A DNA stretch of 64,000 bases, taken from Nevskia soli DSM 19509 (GTDB taxonomy: Bacteria; Pseudomonadota; Gammaproteobacteria; Nevskiales; Nevskiaceae). The stretch is from assembly GCF_000711955.1 (NCBI RefSeq), contig NZ_JONR01000016.1:1-64000 (forward strand), written 5' to 3'. A program made the translations under genes and the position numbers. The notes beneath the pieces are model-generated. The model did no database searches, was not told the origin of the DNA, and worked only from the letters and a program-made list of their open reading frames with translations. Below, in pieces: positions 16,912 through 25,048 of this stretch; position 1 is the first letter of the stretch; each line of letters begins with the position of its first letter.

Positions 16912-17787
16912 TCAGCCGTTGCTGGCCTGCAAGCGTGCAATGCGCTCTTCCAGCGGCGGATGCGTCGCAAACAACTGCGCTACACCACCGGCGATACCGA
17001 ACGCCGCCATGTTCTGCGGCAGGGTCGACGGCTCATGCAGGGACTTCAGGCGCTGCAGCGCGGCGATCATCTTGCGCTTGCCGGCCAGGTGGGCGCCACC
17101 GGCATCGGCGTGGAATTCACGCCAGCGCGAGAAGGCGCAAACGATCATCGTCGCCAGGAACCCGAGCAGGACCTGCATCACCATCGAGGTGATGTAGTAG
17201 CCCATGCCGACGCCGCCGCGGTCGTCGTCGCGGCGCAGCGCGCCGTCGACGAAATAGCCGACCACGCGTGAAAGGAAAATCACGAAGGTGTTGAGCACGC
17301 CCTGGATCAGGGTCAGGGTCACCATGTCGCCGTTGGCGGCGTGGCTGATCTCATGCCCCAGCACCGCTTCGATCTCCTCCTGTGTCATCGACTGCAGCAG
17401 GCCGGTGCTGACTGCGACCAGTGCGTGATTCTTGCTGGCGCCGGTGGCGAAGGCATTGGGCTCCGGCGCCTCGTAAACCGCCACTTCCGGCGTACTGATG
17501 CCGGCGGCACGCGCTTCCCGCTCCACCGTCGCGAGCAGCCACGCCTCCTGGGCGCTGCGCGGCTCGGTGATCACCTGCGCGCCGGTGCTCATCTTGGCCA
17601 TCCACTTGGAAATGGCCAGGGAAATGAACGAACCACCCATGCCGAGCACCGCCGAGAATGCCAGCAGCATCGGCAGATTGAGGCCCTGCCGGGTCAGGAA
17701 ACGATCGACGCCGAGTACGCTGCAAACCACCCCCAGCACCAGGACGATAGCGATATTCGTAAGCAAAAACAGCAGTATACGTTTCAT
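16912..17787 (-). CDS. htpX: Membrane zinc protease HtpX
   Basis: This M48 family heat-shock metalloprotease degrades misfolded membrane proteins. Two N-terminal helices (residues about 5-25 and 32-55) precede the catalytic HExxH in VLGHEISHAANGDM (about residue 140). Two more hydrophobic segments follow, then the third zinc ligand Glu in SRWREFHADAGG. The C-terminus THPPLEERIARLQ is typical. Length 291 is normal. It is separated from parC by about 60 bp, and the terminator at 16865-16892 lies downstream. Confidence 0.97.
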   Translation of the reverse strand: MKRILLFLLTNIAIVLVLGVVCSVLGVDRFLTRQGLNLPMLLAFSAVLGMGGSFISLAISKWMAKMSTGAQVITEPRSAQEAWLLATVEREARAAGISTPEVAVYEAPEPNAFATGASKNHALVAVSTGLLQSMTQEEIEAVLGHEISHAANGDMVTLTLIQGVLNTFVIFLSRVVGYFVDGALRRDDDRGGVGMGYYITSMVMQVLLGFLATMIVCAFSRWREFHADAGGAHLAGKRKMIAALQRLKSLHEPSTLPQNMAAFGIAGGVAQLFATHPPLEERIARLQASNG

Positions 17788-17846
17788 GGATTAAAAGAAG
17801 CCGGAGAAGATTCCGTCATTCAATTCTGGAGATTTCCGCGCCAAAC

Positions 17847-20096
17847 TCAAGTGCCGCCATCCGCCTTGGGCTCGGCCGTCTTGAGCGCCTGCAAGCCATC
17901 GACCTGCATGTAACCGCGCGGCAAGTGATTGCCGCGGCTGGCACGGGTACCGACGTAGTGCTCCAGGTCGGCGCGCTTCAGGGTCAGGATGCGCTTGCGG
18001 CTGAGCACCTCCAGTGGCGAACCGGCGGGCAATACCGCCGCTGCCACGATGCGATCCTCGCCCTTCAGAGCGATCAGCTTGTTGCCCTTACCCTTGGCCA
18101 TCTCCGGCAGTTCGCTCACCGGGAACACCAGCAAGCGCCCTTCGGCGGTGGCCAGCGCCAGGCGGTCTCCGGCGAGATCGCGTGTGGCGAGGGGGGTAAA
18201 CGGCGGCAGCTCCAGGTTGATCGCCGCCTTGCCGGCGCGATTACGCGCCTGCAGGTCGTCGAGCTTGGCGACGAAGCCGTAGCCGTCGCCGCCGCCGAGC
18301 ACGAACTTGTCGCCGGCCTCGCCCAGCATCAGACCGATCACCGAGGCGCCGTCCTGCAGGTCGAGCTTCGTCGTGACCGGCTCGCCCTGCGAGCGGGCGG
18401 ACGGCAGTTCGCGCGGATTCATTGAATAGGCTCGGCCGCGGTTGTCGAGCAATATCAGCAACTGGCTGCTGCGCCCTTCCACCGCACACAGGAATTCGTC
18501 GCCGGCCTTATAACTGAGCCCGGCGGCGTCGATGCCATGGCCTTTGGCCGAACGGATCCAGCCGGCCTTGGACAGAACCACGGTGATCGGCTCGGACGGC
18601 AGCAATTCGGCGGCTTCCAGGGCCTGCGCGGCAGGGCGCGCGACGATCGGGCAGCGCCGCGCATCGCCGTATTTCTTGGCATCCTCGCTCAGTTCCTGGC
18701 CGACCAGCTTCTTCAGCTTGGGCTCCGATGCCAGCAGCTCTTCCAGGTTGCTGCGCTCGGCGGCAAGCTCGGCCTGCTCGCCACGGATCTTCATCTCCTC
18801 CAGCTTCTGCAGGTGGCGCAGGCGCAGGTCGAGGATCGCATCCGCCTGGATCTCGGAAAGCTCGAAGCGCCGCATCAACTCGGCTTTCGGGTTTTCCTCG
18901 TAGCGGATGATGCGGATCACCTCATCGATGTTGAGGAAGGCGATCAGCAGGGCATCGAGGATGTGCAGGCGCTCATTGACCTTGGCCAGCCGGTGCTCGA
19001 GGCGGCGGCGCACGGTGGCGACGCGGAACTGCAGCCACTCCACCAGGATCTCGCGCAGGTTCTTCACCCGCGGCCGGCCGTCCAGGCCGATCATGTTGAG
19101 ATTGACGCGGTGGCTCTTTTCCAGGTCGGTGGTGGCGAACAGGTGCGCCATCAGCGCGTCTGCATCGACGCGGTTGGAGCGCACGATCAGCACCACGCGC
19201 GTCGGATTCTCGTGGTCCGATTCGTCGCGGATGTCCGTCAGCAGCGGCAGCTTCTTCGAGATGATCTGATCGGCAATGACTTTCTGCAGGTCGGTCGGCG
19301 ACACCTGGTGCGGCACATGAGTGACGACGATATTGCCGTCCTCGTCGCGCTCCCAGCGCGCGCGGGCGCGCACCTGGCCATAGCCGGTTTCGTAGATCTT
19401 CTTCAGCTCGGCGGGGTCGCTGACGATCTCGCTGCCGGTCGGATAGTCCGGGCCCGGCACGAACTCCATCAACTCTTCGACCGTGGCCTTGGGATGCTTG
19501 AGCAGATGCACGCAGGCAGCCATCAACTCGCGCAGGTTGTGCGGCGGAATGTCCGTGGCCATGCCCACCGCGATGCCGGTGGTGCCGTTGACCAGGATAT
19601 TGGGCGTGCGCGCCGGCAGCATGCGCGGCTCTTCGCGGCTACCGTCGAAGGTCGGCAGCCAGTCCACCGTGCCCTGACCCAGCTCGGACAACAGGGCCTG
19701 TGCATAGGGCGTCAGGCGCGATTCGGTGTAGCGGTAGGCAGCGAAGGACTTGGGGTCGTCCGGCGAGCCCCAGTTGCCCTGCCCGTCCACCAGCGGGTAG
19801 CGATAGGCGAAAGGCTGCGCCATGGTCACCATCGCCTCATAGCAGGCGGTGTCGCCGTGCGGGTGGAACTTGCCGATGACGTCGCCCACCGTCAGCGCCG
19901 ACTTGCGGTGCTTGGCGGTGGCGAGGATGCCCAGTTCGGACATGGCGTAGACGATGCGGCGCTGCACCGGCTTGAGCCCGTCCGCCACATGCGGCAGGGC
20001 GCGGTCCAGCACCACGTACATCGAATAGTCGAGATAGGCCTTTTCCGCGAACAGGCGCAGCGGCAGGCGTTCGGTTTCAGTCAGTTCGTTGGTCAT
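17847..20096 (-). CDS. parC: DNA topoisomerase IV subunit A
   Basis: This is the breakage-reunion subunit of topoisomerase IV, which decatenates daughter chromosomes. The N-terminal winged-helix region includes the quinolone-determining segment KFHPHGDTACYEAMVTMAQ (about residues 75-95). The catalytic Tyr is in AAYRYTESRLTPYA (about residue 122). The C-terminal half carries the beta-pinwheel blades. At 749 residues it is the ParC size, shorter than GyrA. It starts 10 bp after parE and forms an operon with it. Confidence 0.96.
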   Translation of the reverse strand: MTNELTETERLPLRLFAEKAYLDYSMYVVLDRALPHVADGLKPVQRRIVYAMSELGILATAKHRKSALTVGDVIGKFHPHGDTACYEAMVTMAQPFAYRYPLVDGQGNWGSPDDPKSFAAYRYTESRLTPYAQALLSELGQGTVDWLPTFDGSREEPRMLPARTPNILVNGTTGIAVGMATDIPPHNLRELMAACVHLLKHPKATVEELMEFVPGPDYPTGSEIVSDPAELKKIYETGYGQVRARARWERDEDGNIVVTHVPHQVSPTDLQKVIADQIISKKLPLLTDIRDESDHENPTRVVLIVRSNRVDADALMAHLFATTDLEKSHRVNLNMIGLDGRPRVKNLREILVEWLQFRVATVRRRLEHRLAKVNERLHILDALLIAFLNIDEVIRIIRYEENPKAELMRRFELSEIQADAILDLRLRHLQKLEEMKIRGEQAELAAERSNLEELLASEPKLKKLVGQELSEDAKKYGDARRCPIVARPAAQALEAAELLPSEPITVVLSKAGWIRSAKGHGIDAAGLSYKAGDEFLCAVEGRSSQLLILLDNRGRAYSMNPRELPSARSQGEPVTTKLDLQDGASVIGLMLGEAGDKFVLGGGDGYGFVAKLDDLQARNRAGKAAINLELPPFTPLATRDLAGDRLALATAEGRLLVFPVSELPEMAKGKGNKLIALKGEDRIVAAAVLPAGSPLEVLSRKRILTLKRADLEHYVGTRASRGNHLPRGYMQVDGLQALKTAEPKADGGT

Positions 20097-20106
20097 CTTC
20101 TAAATC

Positions 20107-21993
20107 TCAAACCTCGGCCTTGTCGCCGTTCTCTTCCAGCCAGGCCTTGCGGTCGCCGGCGCGCTTCTTCGCCAGCATCATGTCCATCACGATCTCCGCC
20201 GGTTCGGCGTCGAGCGTCAGCTGCACCAGCCGGCGCGTGTCGCGCGCCATGGTGGTTTCACGCAACTGCATCGGGTTCATTTCGCCCAGGCCCTTGAACC
20301 GGGTGACGTTGACCTTGGCGCGGTTGCCCTCGGCGCTGAGGCGATCCATGACACCGTCGCGCTCCGCCGCGTCGAGCGCGTAGAACACCTGCTTGCCGGC
20401 GTCGATACGGAACAGCGGCGGCATCGCAATGTAGACGTTGCCGGCCTCGATCAGCGGCCTGAAGTGCCTGAGGAACAGGGCGCAGAACAGGGTGGCGATG
20501 TGCAGGCCGTCCGAGTCGGCATCGGCCAGCATGCAGATCTTGCCGTAGCGCAGGCCCGACAGGTCGGCGCTGCCCAGGTCGACGCCGATGGCCACGGAAA
20601 TATTGTGGATTTCATCCGAGCGCAGGGCGTCACCCGAGTCGGCTTCCCAGGTATTCAGGATCTTGCCGCGCAGCGGCATCACCGCCTGGGTCTCGCGGTC
20701 GCGCGCCTGCTTGGCAGAGCCACCCGCGGAGTCTCCTTCCACCAGGAACAGTTCGGTGATGGCCGGATCGCTGGAGACGCAGTCGGCCAGCTTGCCCGGC
20801 AACGCCGGCCCGCTGGTGATCTTCTTGCGCACCACCTGCTTGGCCTGCTTCATCCGCGCATTGGCGTTGGAGATGACCAGGGCGGCGACCTGTTCGCCGG
20901 CTTCCGGATGCTGGTTCAGCCACAGGCCGAAGCTGTCGTGCACCACGCCCTGCACGAAGGTGGCCGTCTCGCGGGAAGACAGGCGCTCCTTGGTCTGGCC
21001 GGCGAATTGCGGGTCCAGCATCTTCACCGATAGTACGTAGCTGCAACCCTGCCACACGTCTTCCGGCGTCAGTTTGAGGCCGCGCGGCAGCAAGTTGCGG
21101 AACTCGCAGAACTCGCGGATCGCCTCAGTCAGGCCGGTGCGCAAGCCGTTGACGTGGGTACCGCCCTGCGCCGTGGGAATCAGGTTGACGTAGGACTCGG
21201 CCACCGCCTCGCCGCCGCCGGTGAGCCACACCAAGGCCCATTCGGCTTCCTCCCGCTTTGCGGTGAACTTGCCGACGAAGGGGTCGGCCGGCACCGTTTC
21301 GGCGCCATCGAGCGTGTCCTTGAGGTAGTCGGTAAGGCCGTTCTCGTACTGCCACACCAGCTGCTCGTTGTTGATCTGGTCATCCAGGCTGACGCGCAGG
21401 TTCGGGCACAGCACCGCCTTGGCCCGCAGCACCTGCTTCAGGCGCGGCATGGAAATCTTGGGCGAATCGAAATACTTCTCGTCCGGCCAGAAATGCACCG
21501 TGGTGCCGCTGCGATTCTTCGGCACACTGCCGATTTCCTTCAGCTTCGAGGCCAGCTCGCCGTCGGCAAAGCCGATGCCGTATTCGGTGCCGCCGCGGCA
21601 TACCCGCACTTCCAGCTTCTTCGACAACGCATTGACCACCGACACACCGACGCCGTGCAGACCGCCGGAAAAGCCGTAAGCGTTGTTGGAGAACTTGGCG
21701 CCCGAATGCAGCCGCGTCAGGATCAGCTCGACACCGGAAACCTTGTGTTCCGGATGGATGTCGACCGGCATACCGCGCCCGTCGTCGCTGACCTGGCAGG
21801 AACCGTCGGCGAACATGATGACGTCGATGCGCTTGGCATACCCCGCCAGGGCCTCGTCGACGCTGTTGTCGATGACTTCCTGGGCCAGATGGTTCGGACG
21901 GCTGGTGTCGGTGTACATACCGGGGCGCTTGCGCACCGGGTCCAGGCCGCTCAGGACCTCGATCTGTTCCGCTGAATAGTTGCTGGCTGCCAT
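20107..21993 (-). CDS. parE: DNA topoisomerase IV subunit B
   Basis: This is the ATPase subunit of topoisomerase IV. GHKL motifs: DNSVDEALAGY, SDDGRGMPVDIHPEH and GLHGVGVSVVNALSK. The TOPRIM domain has LVEGDSAGGSAKQARDR and DADSDGLHIATL with metal-binding acidic residues. Length 628 and the ParE-type start (NYSAEQIEVLSGLDPVRKRPGMY) separate it from GyrB. A strong LexA-type box lies 190 bp upstream, and the leader between them is GC-rich without an obvious promoter. Confidence 0.97.
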   Translation of the reverse strand: MAASNYSAEQIEVLSGLDPVRKRPGMYTDTSRPNHLAQEVIDNSVDEALAGYAKRIDVIMFADGSCQVSDDGRGMPVDIHPEHKVSGVELILTRLHSGAKFSNNAYGFSGGLHGVGVSVVNALSKKLEVRVCRGGTEYGIGFADGELASKLKEIGSVPKNRSGTTVHFWPDEKYFDSPKISMPRLKQVLRAKAVLCPNLRVSLDDQINNEQLVWQYENGLTDYLKDTLDGAETVPADPFVGKFTAKREEAEWALVWLTGGGEAVAESYVNLIPTAQGGTHVNGLRTGLTEAIREFCEFRNLLPRGLKLTPEDVWQGCSYVLSVKMLDPQFAGQTKERLSSRETATFVQGVVHDSFGLWLNQHPEAGEQVAALVISNANARMKQAKQVVRKKITSGPALPGKLADCVSSDPAITELFLVEGDSAGGSAKQARDRETQAVMPLRGKILNTWEADSGDALRSDEIHNISVAIGVDLGSADLSGLRYGKICMLADADSDGLHIATLFCALFLRHFRPLIEAGNVYIAMPPLFRIDAGKQVFYALDAAERDGVMDRLSAEGNRAKVNVTRFKGLGEMNPMQLRETTMARDTRRLVQLTLDAEPAEIVMDMMLAKKRAGDRKAWLEENGDKAEV

Positions 21994-22270
21994 CGGCTGT
22001 TTTTTACTTGGACTTTTTCAAAGACGCGCGAAGTTAGCGAATGCGCCGGAGGGGCGCAAGCAAGCCACGTCACGTCAGGGTGCGGGCGGGTGAATTGCCC
22101 TGAAAACGCGCGGCGGGCGCGGAAAAACCGGAGCTTTCAAAGGAGCCCTTCCGCACCGCAACGCGTCTGCACCAGCAGATTACTGTACGTAAGTACAGCT
22201 AACAACCGGGGCGCTCGAACCGGCTTGAATTAGCTCGGAATTGACCGGCGGAGGTGGGTATGAAACCGCC
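21994..22270. other. Intergenic region upstream of parE
   Basis: This 277-bp gap lies between the start of parE and the 3' end of the sigma-factor operon. It holds the LexA-type palindrome at 22183-22198. On the plus strand a GGAGG at 22249-22253 precedes ATG at 22260, which opens a frame of only 16 codons (ending at 22310). I regard that ORF as unproven. No RNA gene was recognised. Confidence 0.4.
22183..22198. promoter_or_regulatory. LexA (SOS) box
   Basis: CTGTACGTAAGTACAG fits the proteobacterial LexA consensus CTGT-N8-ACAG exactly, and the flanks (TTA before, CTA after) extend the match to the E. coli-type 20-mer. It is the only such perfect box I noticed in the window. The only annotated gene reading away from it is parE, 190 bp to the left. 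Confidence 0.7.
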
Positions 22271-22633
22271 TCAGACGGAATCCGTCGCCGCGAACCAGGC
22301 CGCGCCGTAGGTCAGCGCCACCAGGGGAACGAACACCACCAGGCTCTGCAAGGGCAGCCAGTGCCCGCTCAGAACCGCCTTGAACGGCGCCAGCAATTCG
22401 GCCGTCATCGGCGAGAAGCAGGCCACACCCGCTACCGCCAAGCCACCGAGCGCCGGCCCCAGCCAGCTGTAGCTGCGCCGGTGTTGCGGCAAAGGCAGGC
22501 TCGACATCACCCGCATGGTAAAGCCGGCATCCTCGATATAAGCATCCCGCGCGGCATCGGCGCGCAACAGGATCTCCAGACGCGCATCGTCCAGATCGAA
22601 ATCAGGCATTCCTGGGTGAACTTGGGTGTTCAT
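22271..22633 (-). CDS. Small membrane protein coupled to the ECF sigma factor, possible anti-sigma factor
   Basis: A 120-residue protein whose ATG overlaps the sigma-factor stop (ATGA), so the two are translationally coupled. The N-terminal 65 residues are acidic and soluble (DFDLDDARLEILLRADAARD). Two hydrophobic segments follow (about residues 66-85 and 95-115). The position and soluble-then-membrane layout suggest an anti-sigma factor. The helical region could bind sigma, but I see no zinc-binding HxxxCxxC motif and no named anti-sigma domain. The function is inferred from context only. Confidence 0.75.
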   Translation of the reverse strand: MNTQVHPGMPDFDLDDARLEILLRADAARDAYIEDAGFTMRVMSSLPLPQHRRSYSWLGPALGGLAVAGVACFSPMTAELLAPFKAVLSGHWLPLQSLVVFVPLVALTYGAAWFAATDSV

Positions 22634-23217
22634 GGGGTACTCCTCGGCTCCCAGGCCGGCAACAGGACCTGCAACTTCTTCTTCGCCCGGAAAATATACG
22701 ACTTCACCGTGCCCACCGGACAACCCAGCACGTAAGCGGCCTCTTCATGGCTGCGATCCAGATAGTAGCATTGCACGATGGCGGCGCGTTCCTCGTCTGA
22801 CAACTTGGACAACGCCCGCCGCACATCGAGTTCCCGCACGCTGTCGGCTTCCACTCCGCCGGCCGCCTCGGGCCCGGGCTTGCCGCTCGCCTCCTCGTCA
22901 TCGGGCGGCATCGCATCGTCCAGGGAGACTTCCTCCCGGCGCGACCGGACATGCATCAGGAATACATTGTAGGCGATGCGGTACAGCCAGGTGCCGAAAG
23001 CGGCATCGGCGCGGAATTGGGACAGCTTGCGGAAGGCCTGCAGGAAGGCTTCCTGCGCCAGGTCGTCGGCCAGGGCATGGTCTTCCTTGCACAGGCGGCG
23101 CAGCAGCGCGCGCGTCTGTCCCTGATGCCGGCGCACCAGCTCGCCGAAGGCGTGACGGTCCTGGCCGGCGAGGACGCGCGCGACCAGCGCTGCGTCCGGC
23201 GGGACAGCCGTGGACAT
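22630..23217 (-). CDS. ECF-type RNA polymerase sigma factor
   Basis: A 195-residue sigma-70 family protein of the extracytoplasmic-function group. Region 2 includes DDLAQEAFLQAFRKLSQFR and FGTWLYRIAYNVFLMHVR (residues about 50-90). An acidic, Gly/Pro linker (about 98-128) separates it from region 4, which has LSDEERAAIVQCYYLDRSHEEAAYVLGCPVGTVKSYIFRAK (helix-turn-helix about 150-180). It is probably controlled by the overlapping downstream membrane protein. The target regulon is unknown, and no autoregulatory promoter could be identified with confidence. Confidence 0.95.
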   Translation of the reverse strand: MSTAVPPDAALVARVLAGQDRHAFGELVRRHQGQTRALLRRLCKEDHALADDLAQEAFLQAFRKLSQFRADAAFGTWLYRIAYNVFLMHVRSRREEVSLDDAMPPDDEEASGKPGPEAAGGVEADSVRELDVRRALSKLSDEERAAIVQCYYLDRSHEEAAYVLGCPVGTVKSYIFRAKKKLQVLLPAWEPRSTP

Positions 23218-23241
23218 CGTCGGAATCCGTTCCGTCCGGGC

Positions 23242-23685
23242 CTAGAGTTCGCGTTCTTTCTGTTTCTTCTCGAGCAGGGCCGCGGCGGTGAAGCCGATGC
23301 CGATCATCATCGGAATGAAGCCGATGCCCATGATGTCGCTGTCGCCGTCGAAGGCGCCGAACAACAGGATGCCCAGGCCCACCATGGCCCAGATGATGCC
23401 CCGCCGCAGATCGGATTTCTGCCGCACCGCCTCCACGAAAAGTTCCGGCGGAATAGGCTGTCCCTTGTCGGCCAGCCGCAGGGCCAGGTCATTGACCATG
23501 CGCTGTTTTTCGAGGCGGTGGCGCAGCACAGCCACCACGATGAAGACCGGCATGCCGAAGATCAGGATGACGGCGACCAGGCCGATCAGCAGCCCCATGA
23601 AATGCTCGCCGGACATGCCATGGGAGGCGTGCCCCAGCTTGTCCAGGCCGTCTACGGCGGAATCGACATCGAGAATCGGCAACAT
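23242..23685 (-). CDS. DUF6249-type membrane protein
   Basis: A 147-residue protein with a hydrophobic helix at about residues 30-53 (MGLLIGLVAVILIFGMPVFI) and two more near 98-110 and 117-135. A basic segment between them (RHRLEKQRMVNDLALRLADK) and the phrase ADKGQPIPPELF are typical of the DUF6249 family. It starts the leftward operon that continues 24 bp later with the ECF sigma factor. The function of the family is not known to me; the context suggests an envelope-stress or signalling role. Confidence 0.75.
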   Translation of the reverse strand: MLPILDVDSAVDGLDKLGHASHGMSGEHFMGLLIGLVAVILIFGMPVFIVVAVLRHRLEKQRMVNDLALRLADKGQPIPPELFVEAVRQKSDLRRGIIWAMVGLGILLFGAFDGDSDIMGIGFIPMMIGIGFTAAALLEKKQKEREL

Positions 23686-23825
23686 GTTTACGGCTCCTTC
23701 GTGAATTCCCCGGCCGGTTGCGGCCAGCGGAAGGCTTACAGGGCTTTGGATGCGCCCAGCTGCGGTTTTGGATTTGCGCCCCCCGCCGAATTGGTAAACT
23801 ACGCCATTCCGAGCCCCGGCCTCCA

Positions 23826-24095
23826 GTGAGCAAGAAAGCCACCCCTACCGCCAGTCCGTCTGCCGACGGCGCCGATCCCGTCTCCCGCTTCGAAGCCTCG
23901 CTGAAGGAGCTGGAAGAGATCGTGGCGCGGATGGAGCGGGGCGATCTGCCGCTGGAAGAATCCCTCAAGCTGTTCGAGCGCGGCGTCACACTGACCCGTG
24001 AATGTCGCGGCTCCCTGGAAAGCGCAGAACTGCGCGTGCGGAACCTGCTCCAGGCCGACGCCCAACCCGGCAGCGATGCCGACGACGCCCCCTGA
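23826..24095 (+). CDS. xseB: Exodeoxyribonuclease VII small subunit
   Basis: The small subunit forms the large ExoVII complex with XseA. The protein has the family signature FEASLKELEEIVARMERGDL and PLEESLKLFERGVTLTRECR. I chose the GTG start at 23826, giving 89 residues as usual. The open frame extends to 23718 but the extra residues show no similarity to the family. It heads the xseB-ispA-dxs operon, a standard proteobacterial arrangement. xseA is not in the window. Confidence 0.93.
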   Translation: MSKKATPTASPSADGADPVSRFEASLKELEEIVARMERGDLPLEESLKLFERGVTLTRECRGSLESAELRVRNLLQADAQPGSDADDAP

Positions 24096-24123
24096 AATAC
24101 CGATTCGAATACCGATTCCCCCG

Positions 24124-25017
24124 ATGACCCTGCAAAGCACCGATTTCGGGACCCGTGTCCCGGCCTACCTCGATCGCCTCGCGCAAGCCCTCGACCGCCG
24201 CCTGCCGCCCGCCACAGAAGATCCCGCCCGCCTGCACGAGGCGATGCGCTATGCCTGCGACGGCGGCAAGCGCCTGCGCGCCCTGCTGGTCTACGCCGCG
24301 GGCGAGGCCCTCGCCGTGCCGGTGGACAAGCTCGACGCCCCGGCCTGCGCGGTGGAACTGATCCACGCCTACTCCCTGGTCCACGACGACCTGCCGGCGA
24401 TGGACGACGACGATCTGCGCCGCGGCCGCCCCACCGTTCACAAGGCCTACGACGAGGCCATCGGCATCCTGGTCGGCGACGGCCTGCAGACCCAGGCCTT
24501 CAGCGTGCTGGCCGACGAACCCTCGCTGGGCGCGGCGCAGCGCCTGCGCATGGTGTCGATCCTGGCGCGGGCCTCCGGCTCGCTCGGCATGGTCGGCGGC
24601 CAGGCGGTGGATATCGCCTCGGAAGGCCGCAGGATCTCGCTGGAAGAACTGCAGTCCCTGCACGCCCGCAAGACCGGCGCCCTGATCCTGGCCTCGTTGC
24701 AGATGGCCGCCGCCGCCGCGGACGCCGCGCCAGCGACGGAACAGGCGCTGGAAACCTACGGCCGCCACATCGGCCTGGCCTTCCAGATCCAGGACGACGT
24801 GCTGGACGAGACCGCCAGCACCGAAACCCTGGGCAAGACCGCCGGCAAGGACCTGGCGCAGCACAAATCCACCTACCCCTCCCTGCTCGGCCTGGACGGC
24901 GCCCGCGAGCGCGCCACCCGCCTGTTCGAGGAAGCCCGTACGGTGGTAGGCGCCCTGCCCGGCGGCGCCGCGCCGCTGTGCTGGCTGGCGGACTTCATCG
25001 AAGGCCGCAAGAACTAG
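24124..25017 (+). CDS. ispA: Farnesyl diphosphate synthase
   Basis: It condenses isopentenyl diphosphate with dimethylallyl and geranyl diphosphate to make farnesyl diphosphate, the precursor of quinone chains and undecaprenyl phosphate. The first Asp-rich motif is in HDDLPAMDDDDLRRG, the second in FQIQDDVLDET, and GGKRLRALLVY binds IPP. The ATG at 24124 gives 297 residues, the usual size. It lies 28 bp after xseB and 31 bp before dxs. Confidence 0.96.
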   Translation: MTLQSTDFGTRVPAYLDRLAQALDRRLPPATEDPARLHEAMRYACDGGKRLRALLVYAAGEALAVPVDKLDAPACAVELIHAYSLVHDDLPAMDDDDLRRGRPTVHKAYDEAIGILVGDGLQTQAFSVLADEPSLGAAQRLRMVSILARASGSLGMVGGQAVDIASEGRRISLEELQSLHARKTGALILASLQMAAAAADAAPATEQALETYGRHIGLAFQIQDDVLDETASTETLGKTAGKDLAQHKSTYPSLLGLDGARERATRLFEEARTVVGALPGGAAPLCWLADFIEGRKN

Positions 25018-25048
25018 AGCCCTGCGCCTCGCGGCGCATAATGGCGCC

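Noticed and set aside
18537..20297. Long open frame (586 codons) on the strand opposite parC/parE
   Set aside because: It is the antisense shadow of a GC-rich gene; it is His/Gln/Arg-rich with no domain, and parC explains the region completely.
22241..22735. 164-codon plus-strand frame near the LexA box, considered as an SOS gene
   Set aside because: It is antisense to the sigma-linked membrane protein and has no recognisable domain.
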